Assembly: GCA_029931535.1 (NCBI GenBank)
Contig: JAQPZY010001549.1
Location: 1,346,501-1,410,500 of the forward strand
DNA length: 64,000 nucleotides
Direction of reading: 5' to 3'
From: Margaritifera margaritifera
Taxonomy: Eukaryota; Mollusca; Bivalvia; Unionida; Margaritiferidae
Below, piece after piece: positions 55,560 through 64,000 of the stretch (positions are counted from its first letter, which is position 1; each line of letters begins with the position of its first letter). The notes below the pieces were generated by a model. It had not been told where the DNA came from. It did no database searches and saw only the letters and a program-made list of their open reading frames with translations. A program made the position numbers and the translations under genes.

Positions 55560-55935
55560 CTTCTGAGTTCTAGATCTGGATCTATGCTGTTAAAATGGAC
55601 ACTTTAGACCCTGATCTGCTATGACAGATCTAGGACTATGCCGTTAGAATGTACATTTTAGATCCTGATCTGCTAGCACATTCTGCTATGACAGATCTAA
55701 GTGTATGCTGTTAGAGTGGACATTTTAGACCATGATCTGCTAGGCTGCATATTGTGCTATGACAGCTCTATGTCTCTGCCATTAGAATGGACATTTTAAA
55801 CCCTGATCTGCTAGCACATTATATGACAGATCTAGGTCAATGCCATTAGAATGGACATTTTAGACTCTAATCTGCTAGCACATTCTGATATGACAGATCT
55901 AGCTCTATGCTGTTTGCAATTGGGTGTACATTATA
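55560..55935. repeat. ~75-bp tandem array derived from the family P MITE core
   Basis: Five degenerate units of GACAGATCTAGGTCTATGCC, then RTTAGAATGGACATTTTAGA, then CCCTGATCTGCTAGCACATT. The words match the arms and centre of the palindromic MITE (CAGATCTGGGTCTATG, CCTGATCTGCCA), and the array ends GCTGTTTGCAATTGGGTGTA as MITE arms do. Confidence 0.65.
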
Positions 55936-56191
55936 ATCAGGTAATATTGTAAACCAAAGAGTTGGCCATGGTCTGCAAATCAAGCCTGCCCTCAAGCTTC
56001 GATAATGAGGTCATTGATTTAGCTAGATAAGGATAAGTGTATACCGAAGCTAACCAAAGAGGGTGGATAAAATGGTATTGAACTAAAACCATAGGTAAAA
56101 ACTGTAAATATTAAGGTTAACCTTGAGTGTGAATGGATGTATGGACAGACACGCGCATGGAAACTGTTATGTCAAGCTTCTGCCAAGGCGA

Positions 56192-57506
56192 TAGAGGTGA
56201 AATGATTAATTGATGTATCGATGTATCTATACTTTTTCTATATCAATACCCATATCGATACAAGAGGGGAAGAATCGATACAAAACAATACTTAATCTAT
56301 ACAAGTTACTTTAATCTTCAGCAGTCATGAATAATTATTAGTCATTAGCCTTTCATTCTTTAAATTGAGAATTCACCTGAGACAGCTGTAGCAAGTACAT
56401 GCACTAATTTCTCTCAGTAAAAAATAGAAACTATTGACAACACCCACTCGCCTTCTGCATGTGAACACAAGGTGATTAACTCACGTGGTTCGAAATCTGC
56501 CCTCTTCCCCCGCCCCAATTGCATGATAATTAGTTTATTCCGTCTGCATCTTCAGCCACTGATAACATGTATCAACAGAAAGAAGACATTGCAGATTGGT
56601 TCCCCGTGTATGATTTAAGTACTTTACTGATCAATTTAATAACCACTTATATGCGAAATTTATCTGTTGCATCGCATCTCGTCTACTTTGATCGAATTGA
56701 AGGCTACACTTCCAGTGTGTCATACAGTGAAATATATTATATTCAATTCCAATTAGCAGTTATTGTTTGTTCAAGTCCAGGGTAAAACAATAACCACCAA
56801 TCATAACTAACTGTAGGGTGTTCACTGCGTGACATACCGGAAATATTGGCATCCAAACTCTATCAAAATAGATACAAAGCAACATAGAAACTTCACACAA
56901 AAGTATCTATTAAATGATCTGTAAAGAACTTAAACAGTACATGGGGAATAAGTTTGGAATGTCTCCTTTTACATTGATGTATGTAATCAGCAACATAACG
57001 TGCCGATGGGATAAAAAAAATATAAAAAATAAAAAATAAATTTTTTTAACTTAGAATCAGCAAGGGGGCAGATTCCAAACTGAACGAGTTATAGCCACCT
57101 TGTCAATTTGTAGAAGAGGAGTGGGTGTTGTCAATAATTTCCTTTTTCACTGACAGAAATGAGTGCCTGTGGCTGCGGCAGTTGTTTTGCATCTGCAGGA
57201 AGTATAATATGAAGGGTTTGGTTGTTATTCATCTCCGCTCCCACACTCGGACTTTTTCTAGATACAATTTTCCTTGCACAAGGAAATTACACAGTTTCTT
57301 CTGTTTTGAATATAACACCATAATGCCTTCAAAATTTAAGTGAAGACATGAAATTGATAATAAGATGTTTTAAAAACATTCATTCAATGCAAAACAAAGG
57401 GCGTGGTGACCAGGATGAGTCATGCATCTGATCAAATGGAGCAGCCTGAAATTGCCTTAAGGGTTGAATAAATATCATTAACAGCTAACAGGTAGTCTGT
57501 TTGAAG

Positions 57507-57540
<34 letters not shown>

Positions 57541-57777
57541 CTTTTCAAGGATGAGAATAGCATATGAACAGATGATAAGTCTATGTTTGTTTGTAATCTG
57601 CATACTGGAAACACACCCAATATGTCAACACATAAAAAATGACATCACCCTACGATTGACAGACCTTCTAAAGATGAAAAGACCATCAAGTTGATATGTG
57701 TATTGATAATGTATCGTATCGTAGGATGTTTATCGAGTCATATCGATATGTGGCGGAGGTGTATTGTTTCACCCCAT
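56192..57777. mobile_element. possible 1.6-kb inverted-repeat element with nested palindrome
   Basis: Ends TAGAGGTGAAATGATTAATT (left) and GTATTGTTTCACCCCATAC (right) are loosely inverted. Both flank TATCGATA-rich DNA (TGTATCGATGTATC; CATATCGATATG). Inside, ATTGACAACACCCACTCGCC (56433) is mirrored by GAGTGGGTGTTGTCAAT (57119-57135), giving ~45-bp arms. A run of about 30 T ends at 57538. No coding region recognised. Confidence 0.45.
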
Positions 57778-57842
57778 ACAAGGTGACCTCGACAATAAAT
57801 TATCCTGTCTCCAAGATTAAGCAGCGAAATCAATAATTTGAT

Positions 57843-58610
57843 ACACTATACAGAACAATGTACTATACATTTGTGACATTAGTAAATACTCTGATTCAAG
57901 CACTATATGGAACAATACACTGTACATTAGTGATGTCAGTAAATACTCAATAGTTTTATGCACTATATGGAAAAATGTACTGCACATAAGTGATCTTAGT
58001 AAATACTCTGATTCAAGCAATGTATGGAACAAAGTACTGTATATTACGCACTGTACGGAACAACATACTGTACATTATGCAATGTATGGAACAATATACT
58101 GTACATCATGCACTGTATGGAACAATATACTGTACATCATGCACTGTATGGAACAATGAACTGTATATTGTGCACTGTATGGAACAATGTAATGTACATT
58201 AGGCACTGTATGGAACAATATACTGTACATTAGGCACTGTATGGAACAATATACTGTACATTATGCACTGTATGGAACAATCTACTGTACATTAGGCACT
58301 GTATGGAACAATCTACTGTACATTAGGCACTGTATGGAACAATATACTGTACATTAGGCACTGTATGGAACAATATACTGTACATTAGGCACTGTATGGA
58401 ACAATATAATGTACATTAGGCACTGTATGGAACAATATAATGTACATTAGGCACTGTATGGAACAATATACTGTACATTAGGCACTGTATGGAACAATAA
58501 AATGTACATTATGCACTGTATGGAACAATATACTGTACATTAGGCACTGTATGGAACAATGTAATGTACATTATGCACTGTATGGAACAATATACTGTAC
58601 ATTAGTAATA
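57843..58610. repeat. 31-bp minisatellite nested in ~58-bp units
   Basis: Three ~58-bp units (TAAATACTCTGATTCAAGCA plus ACTATATGGAACAATACACT plus GTACATTAGTGATGTCAG) are followed by about 18 nearly identical 31-bp units (GCACTGTATGGAACAATATA then CTGTACATTAG). The long-unit sequence resumes at the right edge (ATTAGTAAATACTCTGACAC). Not CRISPR: there are no unique spacers. Confidence 0.92.
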
Positions 58611-58639
58611 TTAGTAAATACTCTGACACAAACAAGAAA

Positions 58640-59000
58640 TTGATCAGGGGATAGCAAATAATACAAAAACAGATACATTATTATTTCTGTTATTAATAAT
58701 AACTTTCATCATGTTTGAACTTTAGTTCAGAAAATTTCAACTCTAAACTCACTCAGCAGCAAGAGATCAATTTGGAAACCAAGTTGGTGAGTTTCCAATT
58801 GAGCACAAGACATTGCCTCTGCAATGTTTAATGACAAATCTAACCAAGCAATGTTGGGACATACACACTCATCTCTATAAATAAGAACGTGAATGGAATT
58901 GTAGCAAAGTAGAGTGTCATCGAGACCACTGGTTTACACTTTCATATGCATCTGGCATAAAAACTAGCATAACCTACCCTCTTTCAACCACTATATAAAC
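58640..59000. other. 5' flank of the gypsy relic, nothing recognised
   Basis: No LTR, primer binding site or gag start could be identified here, although the retroelement body begins just downstream. Confidence 0.35.
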
Positions 59001-59007
59001 AGATCTG

Positions 59008-62000
59008 ATGGAGAGCTTGTTAATCTTATATGTTTCAGTTACCTTCCATGTTTCACGTTTCATGGAGAATGCAAACAGCAGAAACCAAATGTACAGAAAT
59101 TGTGGTGGCAAGTATCCACACAAAGGCAGTGCCCAGCGAATGGGAAATAATGTAATTTATGCACAAAGAAAAACCATTTTGCAAAAGTTTGAAGATCAAG
59201 ACTCTAGACAGAAAACAAAGTAAATCAAGTAGAAAGCCAATGAGAACAAAGCAGTACATCTGAGAGCTCAAACGAAGAATACACCTTTGGCACGCAAACT
59301 CATGACAAACTCAATACTCTTAAACCAAAACAGCCTCACACAATGGAACAGGAACAAGAATAGAGGTACTGATTGACACAGGATCGAGCATTAATGTCAT
59401 GGATGAACAGACATTTGCAAAGCTCAAACATAAGCCTAAACTGCAGATAACAGGTAGATGCAAAACATATTTGCGTCAGGATCAGTGACCAAATTACAGA
59501 TAGCTGGCAAGTTTCAAACCAAGATCGAGACTAAAGATAGAATCTACATAACCTAAGGAAATTTTGGAAATCTACTGAGCTATGAAACAAGCATGCAGTT
59601 ACAAACAATTCCAAGAATCTGTGCTACAGTGAAGAGTAAGCATGAAGAACTGTGCGAGAAGTTCACAGATATCTTCAAAGGAATCGAAAAATTAAAAGAC
59701 ATAAATATACACCTTTACACTGATAATACTGTAGTCCCTGTAACTCAGCCCCATAGATGTACACCATTTCATATTCGGAAGAAAGTTGAAATAGAGCTGG
59801 AAAGACTTGAAAAATTAGACATTATTAAGAAGGTAGAATGTATCTACTCCCTGGGTTTCTCCAATTGTAGTAGCACCCAAATCCAAGAACCCCAATGAAA
59901 TCAGAATCTGCGCTGATATGCATTTTTTTTTGCACAATGAAGCAGTACTACACAAGAGACACATCAGACCAAAGATAGATGATCTTATAGTAGATCTCAA
60001 TGGTGCAACAGTGTTCTCCAAGCCTGATCTAAATTCAGGGTACCTTCAACTGAAGTCAGATGAAAAATGAAGGAATATTACAACATTCTTGACTCATATA
60101 GGATTACGGAGATATAAACGCCTCATTTTCAGAATATCAGCAGCAGCGGAGATGTTTCAAAACAAACTATACAGCACTGGATTAACTACAAGGTGCAAAA
60201 ATATCAGCAATAACATTCTAGTATTTGGTCACACTCAGGAAGAACATGACTAAAACCTAGAATCTACTTTTACTCACATTAAGGAAAAAGGGTTGACACT
60301 AAACAAACAGAAATGTGAGTTCAACAAAGAAAAAATTGAGTTCTTTTAATACATTTTCAGCAAAGATGGAATTTCTCCAGATCCAAAGAAAGTGGAAGCA
60401 ATTAAAAATGCCAGTATTCCATCAAACATTTCATAAGTACATGTACACAGTTTTCTAGGCATGACAAACTATGTGGGGTGATTTATCCCAAATTATCAAA
60501 AATTATTCAACAACTAATAAGCCTCTTCATGCCTTAACCAAGAAAAAACAACCATGGGAATGAACTGACAAATGCAACAAAGTGTTTGAAAAACTCGAAC
60601 AAGATTTAGCAAGTGATGTTGTAATAGCTTATTTTGATCCTAATAAGGATTTACAATTAATTGTAGATGCAAGTTGTGTTGGTCAGGTGCATTATCAACT
60701 CAGAATGGAAAGGTTATTGTCTATGCCAGCAGAGAACTTTCAGATGTAGAAAAATGGTATTCACAGACAGAACGTGAAGCACTATCAATAGTATGGAGTT
60801 GTGAGCACTTCCATCTGTACCTGTGTGGTCATACATTTATGCTACTTAATGACCACAAGCCCCTGGAAATGATTTTCAACATCCAAAATCACGACCCCCT
60901 GCAAGAATTGAGAGACAGTAACTGAGATTACAGGCATACAGTTTTAAAGTGGTTTACAAGCCACAAATGCAGCAGACTACATTTCACAACATTCCAAGGC
61001 TGGAACTAAATGCTGTTAACATTCTGAAGTTGCAGAAGCTTATGTTCAATTCATATCCATCAATGCCGTACCCAAGGCTATGACAACTGAAGAAATTCAG
61101 ATGGCTACTTTGAAGGACCAGGACCTTCAACATGTTATCAAATCGATAGGGACTAGAAACTGGAAACATTCATACAAACAAAACAAAAGCCTGGAGACAT
61201 TATCAAGACTTAGACATGAACTCGCAAATGCTCAAGTTACAAATGGTGTTGTCCTACTGTGTGACAGGAAACTAGTAATAATAAAAGGGCTACAACACAG
61301 AGTGATACAACTAGCATGTGAAGGCCATCAAGGCATAGTCAAAATGAAACAGCTTCTTCGTTAGAAAGTATAGTTTCCTGTTATTGACAAACAAGTAGAG
61401 GATTTCTGTAAAAGTTGTATACCTTGCCTTGCATCAACACCAAAGCAAATGGTGGAGCCGCAAAAATGACATTTCTACCAGCCAACCCTTGTCAAATTAG
61501 CATGGACTTCAATGGCCACCTCCCATCTTAAGTCTACTTACTGGTTATTGTTGATGACTACTCAAGGTATCCAGTCCTTGAAATTATTAACTCCACATCT
61601 GCAAAAACTGATATCCCACAATTAGACAAGATATCTTCAATATCTGGAATACCAGAAATTGTAAAAATGGATAATGTACCTCTATTCAACGGACATGAGT
61701 TTACAAAATTTGCAGAATACATGGGATTCATGAATCGGAAAATAAAACCTTTATGACCTCAAGCCAATGGCGAATGAAGATAGGTCTATGAAGACAATTG
61801 GAAAAGCATTAAAAGTGGCTCATGCAGAACATAAAAAGTGAAAACAATAAATGTACAACTTTATACACAATTACAGTGCCATACCTCATGCAACAACCAA
61901 CAAATCTCCTGCCAAAATGCTATTGGGAAAAAAAATGAGAACTCAACTCCAAAGCATATAAATAAAATCACAGGACAACAAAACTAGCAAAAAAAAACAA

Positions 62001-62300
62001 TAATGAGAAAAAGGAAAAGATAAACAGCTATGCAGATCAAACTAGAAAGTGAAGAAATCAAATTTCAATGTTGGAGACAACATTCTGGTTAGACAAGAAA
62101 AGCGCGACAATTTATCAACACCATTCGACCCTAAACCATACGAAATTGTCAACAAAAAGGGATCCATGATAACAGCGAGTAAAGATCACCAGATCACCAG
62201 CAATTCAACATCCATTAAGACAGTAAAGAACTCACCCTATATTCCACCAAAAAGTCGACCAATCATATGATTCAATAAATCTAAAGAAGGGTGGAAATGT
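59008..62300 (+). pseudogene. decayed Ty3/gypsy retrotransposon body, classical order
   Basis: Fragments in order: a gag knuckle remnant NCGGKYPHKGSAQ (~59098); protease IDTGSS (59372-59389); RT with HIRKKVEIELERLEKLDIIK (~59770), FSKPDLNSGYLQL (~60016) and an ILVFG motif whose preceding catalytic Asp pair reads Asn-Asn (60209-60214). Next are RNase H with VYASRELSDVEKWYSQTERE (~60720) and DHKPLE; the integrase finger CEGHQGIVKMKQLLR (~61318) and FCKSCIPC (~61406); the core with DNVPLFNGHEF (~61670) and PQANGE; and an integrase tail FNVGDNILVRQ (~62065). Dozens of stops and shifts make it non-functional. A purine run AAAGAAGGGTGGAAA precedes TGTATGTG at ~62298 and may mark the lost 3' LTR. 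PR-RT-RH-IN order and the PH-containing knuckle suggest a Mag/K02A2.6-like lineage. Confidence 0.85.
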
Positions 62301-62427
62301 ATGTGAAACAAATCCAACATCAGATTTAGCATTGAGAAAGTCAACACAAGTAAGAAAACCACCTGACTACCAAAAAGATTATGTGTGTGTGAAATAATGC
62401 AAAACTTTTAGAAGCCTTACCACATCA

Positions 62428-63590
62428 GGAATTTACAAATCCACTTGCCTGACTCCCGGGACAAGCTCAAATTTGGCTCAGGCAAGCTCAAGTTTCCAAG
62501 GTATTTCCCATCGAGCAAGTCTAAAAAATTTAGAGGGAGAAAGGGGTCATGTTCCATTCGTAATGCTTTATGTTCTGCAAGTTTTATACCCTGCTATCTC
62601 ACCACATTACATATATCACCACCTTCATTTAGTCTTTATATGTACCTCATTTTTCTATTACATAGCTGGTGACAGTTTCTTTCACCTATTGTATGTCATT
62701 TCCATCTTGTAGTCAGTGTCAAGAGCAGTCTCGCATTTTCTCATGCAGATGTGATAATATGAATATTTACTATTTGAAGCAAGTTTTTAAAAAAAATGAA
62801 TAAATATTGATATTTTAACTTATCAGTTACATTTTAATTATAATAAGTGTATGTATCTGGGATTTGCTGACTTTCAGGTCCTAACCTAGCCTCAGGCAGT
62901 TTGTGAACTTGCTGACTCTAAACAATCAGCTTGTCAAAGATTGTTTGATGCATGTCCTGATTTTAAGAACAGTAGGTGTTAATTGTTCATAATATCACTG
63001 ATGAGATTTCTTTGACACGTGTGATTGGAAATAAAAGGCACTCATCTCTAACGATAAACCACCAGGAGGTTTTCATTCAAAGCATGATCAATGTATCGAA
63101 AATGTAGTACCAACAAGCGGTGTTTATGATCTATAGTTTACGTGATAATTACAGGAGACCGATACATACCTACTGCTTGGCAAACTATAAAATGGATAAA
63201 AATAAGTGTTCTCAATCTCAAAAGTCAGCTTGCCAAATACTTTTATGTATGTCACTGATTTCAAGGTGACTAGATGATAATTGTTAAGTAAATGGATAAA
63301 ATAAGTGTTCACAAATCCTTCAGTTGTGAGTATACATAAATCATTACAAACAGTCTAGCTTTCATTATTATTGATGTAGTTTATAAGATGAGTCTGGTAT
63401 CTTATCTAGACAAAAAAAAGGAAATGTGATGAAGTTTCTAGCTCTAATGAACCTGTTTTACAGAAAAAAACCCAGTATGATACTATGAAACGTACAAGAA
63501 AGTTCCAATCATTGTGGAGTAATGAGGATTCCTGGCTAGAATATTGTTATTGGTTGTTTAATTTTTCAGTTCAAGGTCTTTTACCTAAAC

Positions 63591-63648
<58 letters not shown>

Positions 63649-64000
63649 CTTAAAAACCATTTCAAAGCCTTTTCTACCTATCCATTTATCTGTCTATATA
63701 CATATCTGTTTTTGCTCCTCTAACTACATCTGTATTCTAATCATTTCTCATCTACATATCTACCGATATTTACATGTATTATTTACATAAATATTTTTTG
63801 ATAACTTTAATTATCGGCATATGGTTCTAAGGTGCCAAGAAATGTAAAAAGAAAACTGAAGTTAAAATAAATATAACAAGATTCCCTTAAATATCCATTA
63901 TTTTATTTTATCTTACTTTTGTACTCAAGGTATGGATATTATGTTTGGGGCAAGCTCAAATTTCCCAAGGGCAAGTTCAATTTTCCAGTCAGCTTGCTCT
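62428..64000 (+). mobile_element. dispersed element T, copy C (runs off the window)
   Basis: Opens ATTTACAAATCCACTTGCCT then GACTCCCGGGACAAGCTC, GAGGGAGAAAGG, and the internal blocks shared with copies A and B. It carries a (CT)n microsatellite at 63591-63646 near its right end and closes GGGCAAGCTCAAATTTCCCA then AGGGCAAGTTCAATTTTCCA at the window edge. Non-coding. It begins about 130 bp beyond the putative 3' end of the gypsy relic. Confidence 0.6.
63591..63646. repeat. (CT)n microsatellite
   Basis: About 56 bp of CT dinucleotide inside element T copy C. Copies A and B have (GA)n near their left ends and B a short CT-rich run at the equivalent right position. Confidence 0.95.

Noticed and set aside
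57843..58610. CRISPR-like direct repeat array (31 bp)
   Set aside because: Repeats are contiguous without unique spacers and the context is eukaryotic; it is a minisatellite. The same reasoning excludes the 53-bp array at 38.4 kb.

Overview
The window looks like a piece of an AT-rich, intron-bearing metazoan genome, most likely a mollusc such as a bivalve. That placement is an inference from the style of the repeats (many tandem arrays, palindromic MITEs, tRNA-derived SINEs, arrays carrying AGGTCA-type sites), from spliced genes, and from animal gene families. I cannot name the species. Most of the 64 kb is repeat-derived, and only two loci look like cellular-type genes.

The first is a plus-strand BED-finger/hAT-transposase-like gene at 10.8-12.9 kb. 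It has one long intact reading frame, sits directly behind a splice acceptor, and has a non-canonical first catalytic motif. The second is a minus-strand CNBP-like gene for a CCHC zinc-knuckle nucleic-acid-binding protein. Its three coding exons are spread over 44.85-55.42 kb, joined in compatible phase, and predict eight zinc knuckles. Its introns hold two SINEs, a MITE, a hAT-like remnant, two pogo/Tigger-like elements and a ~150-bp repeat array.

The best-preserved mobile element is a 6.6-kb LTR retrotransposon (29.73-36.34 kb) with nearly identical 750-bp LTRs, a 4-bp target duplication, a tRNA-Pro-type primer binding site and a polypurine tract. Its reverse transcriptase is of Ty3/gypsy type, but its pol order is protease-integrase-RT-RNase H, and its capsid resembles the SCAN domain. 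Both features match the Gmr1-like lineage. A second, much older Ty3/gypsy relic (59.0-62.3 kb) keeps the usual PR-RT-RH-IN order.

Layout: 0-10.7 kb holds MITEs, minisatellites and a pogo-like element. The ZBED/hAT gene follows at 10.8-12.9 kb. Two ~1.3-1.6-kb copies of a dispersed element lie at 13-16.5 kb, and a long-TIR MITE at 17 kb. A decayed non-LTR retrotransposon with RNase H occupies 20.6-23.4 kb; it contains an in-frame fourfold amplification of part of its own RT. Degenerate arrays fill 24-27.7 kb, including a ~133-bp array bearing TCAAGGTCA sites. The Gmr1-like element is at 29.7-36.3 kb, and arrays, a SINE and a 665-bp TGTA microsatellite run from 36.7 to 43.4 kb. The CNBP-like gene is at 44.9-55.4 kb. 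Arrays and an inverted-repeat element lie at 55.5-58.6 kb, the gypsy relic at 59-62.3 kb, and a third copy of the dispersed element runs off the right edge.
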